Of a stretch of DNA of 64,000 bases, positions 26,515 through 36,001 are shown in pieces; the first letter of the stretch is position 1, and every line of letters starts with the position of its first letter. Location of the stretch: assembly GCA_028874335.1 (NCBI GenBank), contig JAPPJY010000028.1, positions 1-64,000 of the forward strand. Reading direction: 5' to 3'. The translations under genes and the position numbers were made by a program. The notes beneath the pieces are model-generated. The model did no database searches and was not told where the DNA came from. It was given only the letters and a program-made list of their open reading frames with translations. The stretch is from Gemmatimonadota bacterium (GTDB lineage: Bacteria; Latescibacterota; UBA2968; GCA-2709665).

Positions 26515-27420
26515 TCAGGGGATACCCAATCGCTTGCGGTAGACTTCGTCGCTCAGCGCTTTTTGACGCCAGTAGGGTTCGCGCACGGTCACCATCAGTT
26601 CCGCGCGGGCGCCCGCCCCGTCTTCCCATTTCAGGATGCGGCGAGGGTGCGCCGCTTCCACCCAGACCGTCGTGTTCCACCGGTCTGTCTCCCAGCGCCA
26701 TGGAATGGCGTTGTGGCGCTCGTTCGAAACGGTGATCGTCTCCGGCTTTCCCTTGCTCAACCGTGCGTCCACCAGGGCGTGGGGGCGGTGCCGCGTCCGG
26801 AACGACCAGAGGCTGCGCAGAAGCCGGACCGGCCTCGATTCGCCGGCCCGCATGATCGGACCCTTGAGCTCCCGAATCCGGATGAGCAGATGGTCTTCAC
26901 TCTGAAAGCCTTCGGGCATGTCCAGACTGTATGTACGGAGGCCTTCGCGTTCAAAATAACTGTTCAGGGCGCCTCGCAGTTTGCCGTCATCCACGCGAAT
27001 TTCATCGAAAATATGTCCGCACCACTCCTGTGAACTCAGGTTCAGTTTCATCAGCTCGAACGGGTTTGAACCGTCCAGACCTTCAACGGCGCTGAAGACG
27101 GATGTCATTACCGAATAGTCATAGATGCCGGTGGTGAACTTCAGCACGTTGTTCAGTTTGAGAACGTAGACTTTCTCCGCCTGGGGAGTTGGCGATTCGA
27201 CCTTGATGAAGGTATTCCGGTTCAGGTCTTCGGTAACGAAAATGAGGACGCCGTAGCCCTCCCGGGACTCGCCGTAACGGGGCTGCACCACGCGATAGCT
27301 GGAGATCTCCGCCTTGCCGTCCGCCCAGTGCGCATAGAAGTCCGGCGTCTCCGCGGCGACCGGCGGGACGAATCCGAGCGTAGCCAGGACCGCCAGGGCG
27401 GTTGCGCAAAATCGGGGCAT
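26515..27420 (-). CDS. Secreted hypothetical protein
   Basis: The 301-residue product starts at the ATG at 27420, preceded by AAGGAAGG. The longer frame to 27510 runs through a terminator and is rejected. The signal peptide is TALAVLATLGFVPPVAAETP. The mature protein has an AEISSYRVVQPRYGESREGYGVLIFVTEDL segment, seen in a family of secreted proteins from uncultivated bacteria sometimes labelled Maf-like, a label that is probably wrong. No catalytic motif is seen. It sits between an ankyrin gene and a sorting-signal protein. Confidence 0.82.
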   Translation of the reverse strand: MPRFCATALAVLATLGFVPPVAAETPDFYAHWADGKAEISSYRVVQPRYGESREGYGVLIFVTEDLNRNTFIKVESPTPQAEKVYVLKLNNVLKFTTGIYDYSVMTSVFSAVEGLDGSNPFELMKLNLSSQEWCGHIFDEIRVDDGKLRGALNSYFEREGLRTYSLDMPEGFQSEDHLLIRIRELKGPIMRAGESRPVRLLRSLWSFRTRHRPHALVDARLSKGKPETITVSNERHNAIPWRWETDRWNTTVWVEAAHPRRILKWEDGAGARAELMVTVREPYWRQKALSDEVYRKRLGIP

Positions 27421-27455
27421 GTTTCCTTCCTTCCACAGGATGATCGACTGGAATG

Positions 27456-27484
27456 GAAAAGGCCGCCTCACGTTCGGGCGGCCC
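27456..27484 (-). terminator. Terminator after the sorting-signal protein
   Basis: On the minus strand GGCCGCC and GGCGGCC form a stem with a 9-base loop, followed by TTTTC. It lies just past the stop at 27514 and before the start of the next gene at 27420. Confidence 0.65.
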
Positions 27485-27513
27485 GTGTATCCCGCTGCGA
27501 CGTCGAGCATGGT

Positions 27514-28596
27514 CTATTTCAGGAACAACATACGTCTTGACGCCGAGAAACCGCCTGCCTGAATCCTGTAGAGATAGATGCCACTGGACACCTGCCGGCC
27601 CATTTCATCCTTCCCGTCCCAGGTCGCTGTGAAGGAACCTGCCTCCATATAAAGGTCCACCAGAACGCGCACCTCCTGGCCCAGAAGGTTATAGATGGCC
27701 AGCCGGACCGGGGCAGCCTCCGGAATGCGGTATCCGATGACGGTGGAGGGGTTGAACGGGTTGGGTACATTCTGGTCCAGCGTGTATTCGCCGGGCAGTG
27801 ACGACAGTCGGTCGAAATCGACGTTCGTCAACCGGTCGATAGCGCCGTCGAGACCGATAAGCACGCCTTCCGAAACCCTGAAGTCGCCGGACGAGGCCGC
27901 GCCGTCTGTCTTGAAGATAAGCTCGACGAGCTTTCCGTCGCCACTGACGCCTTGCCCATCCACCTTCACCGCGCCGAGATCCACCCTGCCCGGGGCGTGG
28001 TTCGCGGATACGAAAAGCGTCTGCCCGCCCGGGCCGGACTTGAGCAGGTTCTCATCCGGTTCCCCGGCTTTCACGAACTCGTACTTCGCAGGATCGTAAT
28101 GCAGCGAGAACCCGTACCCCTTCAGGTCCTTCGTGTGCGCCAGTGAGACGTGGAGTTTCAGAAGGTCTTTGTCTGCGCTCGAGTCATCAACCTTTTCCAG
28201 CATAAGCGCGGCAAAAGCGTTCCGGCCCCCGGTAATGTTCAAACCCCGCGTCAGCTTTCCGCTGGATTTTCCACCCCCGAAATCCGATGACAGCAAAGGC
28301 AGCGACCGTTCCCTGCCCTCTGCGTCCAGCGGATCGACGCTTAACCCACGACCGTTTACCATCTCGTACTTCGACGGAACGTGTTCCAGTGAAAGCCCGT
28401 ATCCCTTCAATGTCCCTTCTTCCATCGAAGGAGTGGGCTTCGGCAGAGAACTCCTGCCCCCATTCAGGACGCTTAACAGCCGCGCCTTCGGATTTACATT
28501 GGCGCGCTTCCCGTCGTCCGTGGTCAGTTCATCGGCAAAGACCGGTCCGAAAGAAACCAGCGCCGCGCAGATGGCAGGGACAAGAGACCGTCGCAT
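27514..28596 (-). CDS. Secreted cohesin-like protein with T9SS-like C-terminal sorting signal
   Basis: The 360-residue protein has a signal peptide (VPAICAALVSFGPVFA). The internal sequence KGYGxSLxxxPxKYExV is present twice (near residues 64 and 160), so a cohesin-like domain seems duplicated, the first copy degenerate. The C-terminus has LDQNVPNPFNPSTVIGYRIP and a FlgD-Ig-like domain (VSSGIYLYRIQAG), the sorting signal used by Bacteroidetes-type and related FCB secretion systems. It is probably a surface or secreted protein. AAGGAGT precedes the start. Confidence 0.88.
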   Translation of the reverse strand: MRRSLVPAICAALVSFGPVFADELTTDDGKRANVNPKARLLSVLNGGRSSLPKPTPSMEEGTLKGYGLSLEHVPSKYEMVNGRGLSVDPLDAEGRERSLPLLSSDFGGGKSSGKLTRGLNITGGRNAFAALMLEKVDDSSADKDLLKLHVSLAHTKDLKGYGFSLHYDPAKYEFVKAGEPDENLLKSGPGGQTLFVSANHAPGRVDLGAVKVDGQGVSGDGKLVELIFKTDGAASSGDFRVSEGVLIGLDGAIDRLTNVDFDRLSSLPGEYTLDQNVPNPFNPSTVIGYRIPEAAPVRLAIYNLLGQEVRVLVDLYMEAGSFTATWDGKDEMGRQVSSGIYLYRIQAGGFSASRRMLFLK

Positions 28597-29052
28597 GTCG
28601 TTACTCCTTACGGGCTACGTTCTGCTTCACGACGTTAAATTCCTAACCGAAATCTATTGCATAAATCCGCTACTGTCAACCCCATTGGGCGTCGATAAGC
28701 CGGAATCATACCCCTGGGACCAGTCTCACCCACCGGCGAAGATATTTTCCGTTGCCGGCGGTTCCGTGAGGTGGATGTGAATCGGTTGCGTCACAATTCT
28801 GTTGTCAACAGTCTTGTTGTGCAAATCAAAAAGACCGTCTGAGTGGTCTGTCGATACCCGCAGATTTGGCCCCTTGATCGAGCGAAAGATCTGAACCCGT
28901 CCGTCAATCTCCAGGAATCCGACCTTTCGTACCGCGCATTTCCATACACGACGGTAAACACAACCTGCAATGCCCTTGTTGAAACCTTTGGAATCCCTTA
29001 TGTTAAATGTGGGAATTCAGACCGACGCTATTGCATCAGGAGAGTCGAATCC
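28597..29052. other. Intergenic region upstream of the LRR protein
   Basis: About 450 bases hold no gene I can support; the reading frame of the LRR gene stays open back to 28843 but has no signal sequence or ribosome site there. A weak promoter candidate is TTGAAA (28979-28984) followed after 18 bases by TTAAAT (29003-29008). Confidence 0.45.
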
Positions 29053-31413
29053 ATGCCCGATTCGAGAAGTCATTCCTCTCGCTGGGCCACCAGGTATTTC
29101 GTTGTGGCGGCGGTGTTGTCATTTGCAATCGTCGCCCTGGTCCTGTGGATTGGCCCACAGCCGATTTCTTCCCAGAGTCCGTTTTCGCTTTCTCCCGATC
29201 TGGACGGGGCAGAGGGCGATCAGGGCGCGACGTCTCTTGAAGTCTCCGCCGAGGACGTCGTTTCCATACAGGTTTTCGGCGATGACATACAGGGGGCCAC
29301 CGCCGTCACCATGCACTTTCAATACGACGGGCGCCAGGTCCTCTTTGACGGGTTCGACGTCGGCGGGATCATGTCCAATGCCGTGGCGACTACGAAGGAA
29401 GAAACGCATCCGACGTCCGTGGAGATCTCCGTCTGGCCCTTTGCGAGCCGCACCACGCCCCGAGCCGGCCTTGTGGGTACCGCACGTTTTCGCACGTCTG
29501 AGTCGTTTTCGAGCACCACGATCCGGCTGACCGACGGTGAAATCTCCCTGGGCCGATACCGTGAGGAAACCGCGTCGCTGGACATCGATATTTCCCTGCT
29601 GGACAGTACAGCGGCTCCGTCTCCCGGCCTTGACGTGCATCGTGCCGACTTCGACGGCGATGGCACGGTCGCGTTGTCCGATTTCCTGCTTTTCGCGAGC
29701 AATTTCGGGTCACAGCAGGAGGACGATTCCTTCGACGGACGGTTCGACCTAGATGGCGACGGATCAATCACGTTTGGCGATTTCCTCGAATTCGCCAGTC
29801 AATTCGGCAAGGAACTGCCGCCGCCCGCCCCGCTTGTAGACCCCGCAGAACGCGACGCCCTGGTGGCGCTGTACAGGTCTACGGGAGGAGACAACTGGAC
29901 GGAAAGGACAAATTGGCTCACCGACAAACACGTTTCCACGTGGCATGGCGTGATCGCCTTCGACGGTCGCGTTTCGGTTGTAAACCTGAGCGAAAACAAC
30001 CTGACTGGCGAAATCCCGTCTGAACTGGGCAGCCTGTCCCATCTCAGGCGCCTATACCTTCAGAGGAATGGCCTTGCCGGTCCAATTCCCCCAGAATTGG
30101 GAAATCACACCCGTAATGAAGTGCTCTTTCTGCACCGGAATGCGTTGAGCGGCACGATCCCTGCCGAACTGGGAAACCTGTCCGATCTCAGATGGTTGGC
30201 CCTCAACGCCAACCAGTTGAGCGGAACCATACCCGCACAGCTCGGGGACCTTGCTGAACTGCGTTGGCTGAATTTCGACGAAAACGAGTTGAGTGGTTCG
30301 ATACCCGCCGAACTGGGAAACCTGTCCAATCTCAAGATCCTGTGGATCTGGAAGAACGCGTTGAGTGGTGAAATACCCGCGGAATTAGGCAAGCTGACGA
30401 ACCTGCTATTTCTGGATTTCTCGGAAAACGAGCTGTCCGGCGCCATACCCGCCGAACTGGGCGATATGGCCAACGTGAATATGCTATGGCTTAGCTCGAA
30501 TAAACTGTCAGGTGAGATTCCCGGGGCGCTTGGCAACCTCCCCCACCTCCAGCGACTCTACCTTAATGAAAATGAGCTGTCCGGAGCCATTCCCCCGATG
30601 CTGGCCAACATCGCCGTCCTGGAAATTCTCAGGTTGAATGAAAACGAGCTGACGGGCGAGATTCCCTCCGAGTTCAGCACACTGGACGAACTCAGGTGGC
30701 TGGAACTCGACAAGAATGAACTGACCGGCGAAATTCCGGGTGCGCTGGCCGATATGGCCTCCATCGAGGTGCTATGGATCGCCGCCAACAAGCTGACCGG
30801 CCCCATACCCTCGGAATTGGGCAAATTGTCCACTCTGGTATGGCTGGATCTTTCCGAAAACACGTTAAGCGGCGAACTGCCTGAGTCCATGGGAAATCTG
30901 TCCGACCTCGCGCAGTTGTGGGTTAACGACAATGCGGACCTGAAGGGCGCGCTGCCGTTCAGCCTGACCAATCTGAACGGTATGGAAGATCTTCAGTTTC
31001 ACGCCACCGGGCTGTGCGCGCCGCTCGAGGAGGGCTTTCAGTCGTGGCTGACGGGAATCGACCGTACAACCGGAGAGAATTGCGATGAAACGACAACCAC
31101 GCCCGCGGTGATTAAACCGCTGGCAGGGCTTCGTGTATCGAACGGAGGGGTTCAATTCCTGGTATTATCGACAACAGAGCAATGCATCCCCCCCTTGATC
31201 GGTATTTCCATTGAAGGCGTCACCTACACCACGCATACGTCGAAATGGCAGCGCAAAGAGGGCGATTCATGGGTCGACATTGAACGAACGCTGCGCGTGG
31301 GCCTGTGCCCTTACTCGACAACCACCGCCGGGGAATACCGGATGGTCGCCGAGATTACGATCGACGGTGAAAGGGGAAGCTACGCCAGCGAGAACACGTT
31401 TACAGTCAATTGA
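29053..31413 (+). CDS. Surface protein with cohesin-like domain, dockerin-like EF-hands and 14 plant-type LRRs
   Basis: The 786-residue protein starts at the ATG at 29053, eight bases after AGGAGAG. It has an N-terminal membrane anchor (residues 14-32). Residues about 60-185 resemble a cohesin-type beta domain. Two EF-hand-like calcium loops follow at residues 197-256 (RADFDGDGTVALSDFLLF and FDLDGDGSITFGDFLEF), a dockerin-like unit. Residues 310-650 contain about 14 LRRs of 24 residues with the N-x-L-S-G-x-I-P signature typical of plant-type LRRs. A beta-rich C-terminal part follows. It probably mediates adhesion or ligand recognition. A 19-base-pair hairpin lies after the stop. Confidence 0.92.
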   Translation: MPDSRSHSSRWATRYFVVAAVLSFAIVALVLWIGPQPISSQSPFSLSPDLDGAEGDQGATSLEVSAEDVVSIQVFGDDIQGATAVTMHFQYDGRQVLFDGFDVGGIMSNAVATTKEETHPTSVEISVWPFASRTTPRAGLVGTARFRTSESFSSTTIRLTDGEISLGRYREETASLDIDISLLDSTAAPSPGLDVHRADFDGDGTVALSDFLLFASNFGSQQEDDSFDGRFDLDGDGSITFGDFLEFASQFGKELPPPAPLVDPAERDALVALYRSTGGDNWTERTNWLTDKHVSTWHGVIAFDGRVSVVNLSENNLTGEIPSELGSLSHLRRLYLQRNGLAGPIPPELGNHTRNEVLFLHRNALSGTIPAELGNLSDLRWLALNANQLSGTIPAQLGDLAELRWLNFDENELSGSIPAELGNLSNLKILWIWKNALSGEIPAELGKLTNLLFLDFSENELSGAIPAELGDMANVNMLWLSSNKLSGEIPGALGNLPHLQRLYLNENELSGAIPPMLANIAVLEILRLNENELTGEIPSEFSTLDELRWLELDKNELTGEIPGALADMASIEVLWIAANKLTGPIPSELGKLSTLVWLDLSENTLSGELPESMGNLSDLAQLWVNDNADLKGALPFSLTNLNGMEDLQFHATGLCAPLEEGFQSWLTGIDRTTGENCDETTTTPAVIKPLAGLRVSNGGVQFLVLSTTEQCIPPLIGISIEGVTYTTHTSKWQRKEGDSWVDIERTLRVGLCPYSTTTAGEYRMVAEITIDGERGSYASENTFTVN
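29986..31010 (+). repeat. About fourteen 72-bp coding repeats (LRR)
   Basis: The repeats encode 24-residue LRR units such as ENELSGAIPAELGDM. Each begins near an AAC or GAAAAC codon pair followed by GAGCTG. Divergence between units is moderate, so the array is old or under selection. Confidence 0.85.
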
Positions 31414-31451
31414 CTGCAGTTCTGCAAGGATCTTTCACTGAAGTTCCCGGA

Positions 31452-31494
31452 TGCCAAAGAGGGGCCGTGTGATTTACACGGCCCCTCTTTGGCA
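31452..31494. terminator. Perfect 19-bp hairpin after the LRR gene
   Basis: TGCCAAAGAGGGGCCGTGT (31452-31470) pairs perfectly with its inverted copy (31476-31494) around a 5-base loop. There is no long T run, so it may act as a terminator or as an RNA-stabilising structure. Confidence 0.75.
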
Positions 31495-31676
31495 TGGACA
31501 GTTTCCTCTCGCCCCGATTTACCATCTGATATAGCTTCGACCGAGGGAGAAATCCGCCTGGTGACTCGCCTTACGCCTCATCTCGAATCGCTTCCTTTAC
31601 TGCAGTCATTCCGACTCTTGCCGCCTCCCTCTTGAGTCCGTCCAAACCGCAGCAACAACCAGTGGGCCGGATGCTG

Positions 31677-32912
31677 TCAATTCGAACGCACGCGTTTACC
31701 GAAGTCCACGGAAAAGAGTACGAAATCGGCAAACGCAATCTCGCCATCGCTGTTCAGATCGTAAAGACCGTCGAAACCCGCATCATTCCTGCCCAATCCG
31801 AAATGCCTGGCAAACAGGATGAAATCGTTGAAACCCACGATACCGTCTTCGTCGAAGTCGGGTCCGCGCCGATAGATGCCGGCCCCAATGACGTATTCTT
31901 CGCCGAGATGCGTATGGAGCAAGGCGTAACTTACCTTGAATGAGCCTACCGTATCGCCCAATAACGCTCCGTCTCCATCCTCGTCCCTCGCGGGGTCGTC
32001 CCACACATACTCGACGTAGCCCCCGCCGGCCCGAGCCGCCTTCATGATCTCCTGCACGATCTTTACGCCGTTGGCGTCTTCAAGGTCAAAGTTGATGAGT
32101 CGCCCCTCGCGCTCGGGGTCCGCCCCGTGAAAGACCAGGTTCCCGCCGGTTGTAAAAACGAAGGCATAGATCGAGCCGTGTTTCCAATGCCCGCCTTCGA
32201 CTCTGAAGACCTCCTGGATGGTCGTAAGTTTCTCCAGTCCGATCCGCTCGAGCGCAATGGAAAAGGCCTTGAGGACGCTTTCGACAAAGGCCTTCAGGGT
32301 CTCTCGGTCCACCACTTCCCCGGCCGTGATGTCCGGGCGGGGTACGGAAACGGGATCGCCTGCGGGCAGATCCGTCAAGTCCTGGTAGAAGCCGCCGACC
32401 AGAATATAATTTTCGTCGGTTACCTCCGAGAAAAACTGTGTGGCATAGGCCACCTTGGGGTGACTGCTGTCGTCGCCCTCCATATCCGGATCGTCCCAGT
32501 AGTAACCCACAAAACCTCCGCCGGCAGCCGCCTCCATGAGAAGATTCTTTCCAATGCTGTCTCTCCTGGCATCGACGATGCGCCTTAGGGTCTTTCCCTC
32601 GGCATCGGGCTGATCGGCGTGGAACAGCACGGAGCCCCGGCTGTTGAGGACAATCAGGTATATATTGCCTGACTTCCACTCCCCCTCGAGACGCATACTG
32701 CTCCATACGACGGCGAGTTCGGCGGCGTCAGCGATGTCATCCAGTTGCGTTTTCGCGTATTCCACGAATGCCCTCAGGGTTGCAGGTTCGTCGACGTCGA
32801 CGTCGCCGGCCGTTACCGCCGTTTCCTGCGCATTGGCGGGACCCGCGTCGGCAAGGATATTGAAGATGCCCGGAAGACACACCAACAGGACGATATATGC
32901 GATGGATCTCAT
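31677..32912 (-). CDS. Secreted protein with two Cache-like domains and EF-hand repeats
   Basis: The 411-residue product starts at the ATG at 32912 with GGGGA upstream. A signal peptide is present (AYIVLLVCLPGIFNILADAG-PANAQE). Two similar halves follow; each has LKAFVE or LRAFVE, a GNIYLIVLNSRGSVLFHADQ-type strand set and GGGFVGYYWDDP, which matches the single-Cache (sCache_2-like) domain used for small-ligand sensing. The C-terminus has two EF-hand/dockerin-like loops (GPDFDEDGIVGFNDFILFA). No signalling domain follows, so it may be a ligand-binding surface protein. Confidence 0.85.
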   Translation of the reverse strand: MRSIAYIVLLVCLPGIFNILADAGPANAQETAVTAGDVDVDEPATLRAFVEYAKTQLDDIADAAELAVVWSSMRLEGEWKSGNIYLIVLNSRGSVLFHADQPDAEGKTLRRIVDARRDSIGKNLLMEAAAGGGFVGYYWDDPDMEGDDSSHPKVAYATQFFSEVTDENYILVGGFYQDLTDLPAGDPVSVPRPDITAGEVVDRETLKAFVESVLKAFSIALERIGLEKLTTIQEVFRVEGGHWKHGSIYAFVFTTGGNLVFHGADPEREGRLINFDLEDANGVKIVQEIMKAARAGGGYVEYVWDDPARDEDGDGALLGDTVGSFKVSYALLHTHLGEEYVIGAGIYRRGPDFDEDGIVGFNDFILFARHFGLGRNDAGFDGLYDLNSDGEIAFADFVLFSVDFGKRVRSN

Positions 32913-33121
32913 AAAATCCCCGTATTTCAGGTTGAAATACGCCGTAATCGAAACAAATCGCATGGACGGCGTCGGCAATGCCGTTTCATCACCGCGCGTT
33001 TCTCCCTAAAAAAATCTAATTTAAAATCGGTTGCTGTCAACCTGCGACCGCTAGAACCCGGTGCCGCGTGCATCGGTTCGATGGGGTGACCGTAGCGGCA
33101 TCTTATCGCATGCGCCGCAGA

Positions 33122-35857
33122 TCAATGCGCATCCAGCCAGTTCGTCCCCGTGCCCATCTCGACGACGATCGGCACCTGCATGGGAATGGCGGTCTTCATC
33201 CCGTGTTCCACGATGCGCGGAAGGATATCCGCTTCGTCTTTGTGCATATCGAATACCAGTTCGTCGTGCACCTGCAGGAGCATTCGCGATCTGAGGCCCT
33301 GTCCCAGGATTTCGCGATGGATATGGCTCATCGCGAGCTTGATCATATCCGCGGCCGTGCCCTGGATGCGTGAGTTGATGGCGTTTCGTTCTTCGCCCCT
33401 TCGAGTGGTGGCGTTGCGGGAGTTGATATCCCGAAGATACCGGCGTCGGCCGGTCACCGTTTCCACGTAACCGTTTCCCCTGGCGAACTCGATGGTTTCG
33501 TCCATGTAGGTCCGGATGCCGGGAAACTGGTCGAAATAGTGGTCGATAAGTTCCGCGGCCTGCGTTCGGGTAATGTCCAGGCGGTCCGCCAGACCGAAGG
33601 CCGAGATACCGTAGATGATGCCGAAATTGACGGTTTTCGCGTGGCGCCGCATCTCCTCGGTTGCGCCTTCGATACCGTAGATTCTCTCAGCGGTGGCCGT
33701 GTGAATATCTCCGCCCTGCCGGAAGACGTCCGTCAGGGCCTGGTCTCCGCTGATTTCCGCTGCGACGCGGAGTTCGATCTGCGAGTAGTCCGCCGCGAGC
33801 AGCACGTGGTCTCCATCGCGCGGCACGAAGGCCTTGCGGATTTCCCTTCCCATTTCTGTGCGGATGGGGATGTTTTGCATATTGGGGCCGGAGGACTGCA
33901 GGCGGCCCGTGGCGGTAACCGCCGCTTCATAGTTGGTATGGACGCGGCCGGTGGGTTTGAAGATCGACCCGGGCAACTGATCGACGTACGTCGATTTCAA
34001 TTTGGTGCACATCCGGTAGAACATCACCTGTTCCACGATTTCATGTTTATACGCCAGCCGCCTCAGGACCTGCTCCGTGGTCTGGTACTGTTTGGTCCTG
34101 GCCGTGCGGCGGGCGTTCGGATCCAGCTTCAGTTTATCGAAGAGAATGTCGCCCAACTGCCTGGGAGAGTTGAGATCGAAATTCTCTCCGGCGAGTTGGA
34201 AGATACTTTCCCTGGCGCGCTCGATTTCGACGGCGAGTCCCTTCGATAAATCCCGAAGTACGCCGGCTTCACACCGGATGCCTTCGTATTCCATTTCGAC
34301 AAGGGCGGGGATGAGCGGGCATTCCACGTCCCGGAACACCCGCACCTGTCCCATTTCTTCCAGCCTGGACCTCAGGATTTCGCTCAGTTGAAGGGTAATG
34401 TCCGCATCTTCCGCCGCGTACGTTGTTACCCGGTCCAGGGGGACGTCGGTGAGACTCAACTGGTCCTCGCCCTTTTCGCCGATGAGGTCGGAAATCGGAA
34501 TGGGGCGGTATCCCAACAGCGCTTCGGAGAGATAGTCCATGGCGCGTCGAAGATCCGGTGTCGCCAGATACGCGGCGAGCATGGTGTCGAACAGCGGGCC
34601 GTTGACTCGAAAGCCCTTCCAGCGCAACACGCCCAGATCGAATTTCAGGTGGTGGCCTATTTTTTCGATATCGGGATTTTCCAGAACGGGCCGAAACGAT
34701 TCCAGGATTGTGAGGGCTTCGTCCGGGACCTCGGGCAAGGGCACGTAATATCCGGAGTGCGCCTTGTACGAGAAGGCAAGGCCGATCAGTCCACATTTCT
34801 TCGGATTAAGACCCGTGGTTTCGATATCGAAACAGAAGGATTCCTGCTCGTTCAAGGCTGCGATAAGTTCCCGGCGGGATTCCTCGGTGTCCACGAGTTG
34901 ATAGTCATGTTCCACGTCGTCGATGGTGAGGACGTCTCCTCCAACCTCGTCGGTTGCGGCCGTGGGACCCGCCTTGAACGAGTCGCCGAACAGTCGCTGG
35001 CCGAGCGTATTGAACTCGAGCTCGACGAACAACGCCTGCAGTTTCGCCTCGTCCCAATCGACGCGTTCTAGGTCATCGGGCTTGACTTTCAGCACCACGT
35101 CGCATTCGATGGTGACCAGCTTCTTGGATAGCAGCGCCTGTTCGCGGTTTTCTTCAATGCGTTCCTTCTGCTTTCCCTTGAGTTCATCCACGTGGTCTAG
35201 CAGGTTTTCGATGCTGTCATACTTTCCGATCAGTTTCTGTGCCGTCTTTTCACCGACGCCGGGCACGCCGGGCACGTTGTCCGAGCTGTCGCCCATCAGT
35301 CCCAGGATGTCGATAACCTGGTCCACGCGTTCGATCTGCCACTTATCCAGAATCTCCCTGACGCCCTGCACTTCAACGTCGCCGGTGCGGCCGGGCTTGC
35401 AGACAAACGTGCGGTCGGAAACCAGCTGTCCGTAGTCCTTGTCGGGCGTAACCATATAGGTGGTGAAGCCGGCCTCTTCCGCCTGTTTGGCGAGGGTCCC
35501 GATTACGTCGTCGGCTTCCCATCCGGGGACCCTGACAACCGGCAGGTTGAACGCTTCGCACAGGCGAAAGACGTAGGGGAGCGCCGCGCTGAGGTCCTCC
35601 GGCATGGCCTCGCGCTGGGCCTTGTATTCCGGAAACATCCTGTGGCGGTGGGTCGGCTCGGGCGTATCGAAGACAACGCCGATGTGGGTGGGATCCGCGT
35701 TGGAAAGAATATCCATCAGGGTATTTGTGAGCACGAATACCGTAGAGGTATTCAGGCCGGTGGACGACATGCGCGGATTTCGGATCATCGAAAAGTGGGC
35801 CCGGTAAACCAGCGCCATTCCGTCCAGCAGGTAGAGCTTCCTGTCTGTTTCGCCCAT
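33122..35857 (-). CDS. polA: DNA polymerase I
   Basis: The 911-residue protein is a full-length family A polymerase. The N-terminal 5'-3' exonuclease has LLDGMALVYRAHF and LMGDSSDNVPGVPGVGEKTA. The proofreading domain is intact, with FCFDIETTGL (Asp near residue 344) and the ExoIII motif YAAEDAD. The polymerase motifs are ADYSQIELRVAA (A), RRHAKTVNFGIIYGIS (O helix) and LLQVHDELVFD (C). It functions in Okazaki-fragment maturation and excision repair. It is divergent from the TRAP binding protein. Confidence 0.98.
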   Translation of the reverse strand: MGETDRKLYLLDGMALVYRAHFSMIRNPRMSSTGLNTSTVFVLTNTLMDILSNADPTHIGVVFDTPEPTHRHRMFPEYKAQREAMPEDLSAALPYVFRLCEAFNLPVVRVPGWEADDVIGTLAKQAEEAGFTTYMVTPDKDYGQLVSDRTFVCKPGRTGDVEVQGVREILDKWQIERVDQVIDILGLMGDSSDNVPGVPGVGEKTAQKLIGKYDSIENLLDHVDELKGKQKERIEENREQALLSKKLVTIECDVVLKVKPDDLERVDWDEAKLQALFVELEFNTLGQRLFGDSFKAGPTAATDEVGGDVLTIDDVEHDYQLVDTEESRRELIAALNEQESFCFDIETTGLNPKKCGLIGLAFSYKAHSGYYVPLPEVPDEALTILESFRPVLENPDIEKIGHHLKFDLGVLRWKGFRVNGPLFDTMLAAYLATPDLRRAMDYLSEALLGYRPIPISDLIGEKGEDQLSLTDVPLDRVTTYAAEDADITLQLSEILRSRLEEMGQVRVFRDVECPLIPALVEMEYEGIRCEAGVLRDLSKGLAVEIERARESIFQLAGENFDLNSPRQLGDILFDKLKLDPNARRTARTKQYQTTEQVLRRLAYKHEIVEQVMFYRMCTKLKSTYVDQLPGSIFKPTGRVHTNYEAAVTATGRLQSSGPNMQNIPIRTEMGREIRKAFVPRDGDHVLLAADYSQIELRVAAEISGDQALTDVFRQGGDIHTATAERIYGIEGATEEMRRHAKTVNFGIIYGISAFGLADRLDITRTQAAELIDHYFDQFPGIRTYMDETIEFARGNGYVETVTGRRRYLRDINSRNATTRRGEERNAINSRIQGTAADMIKLAMSHIHREILGQGLRSRMLLQVHDELVFDMHKDEADILPRIVEHGMKTAIPMQVPIVVEMGTGTNWLDAH

Positions 35858-36001
35858 TGTTCTCTCCCTACCCCCGGCACACCGCTAACGAGGAGCGCAG
35901 GGGTTCTCATTATTCTTGCGACAGAGGCTTACGCGACCTACCTTGTCCCGTTGATCGCCAACCTCTCGATGTGGTGACGGATCCTTGCGTGGAGGCGTTA
36001 A

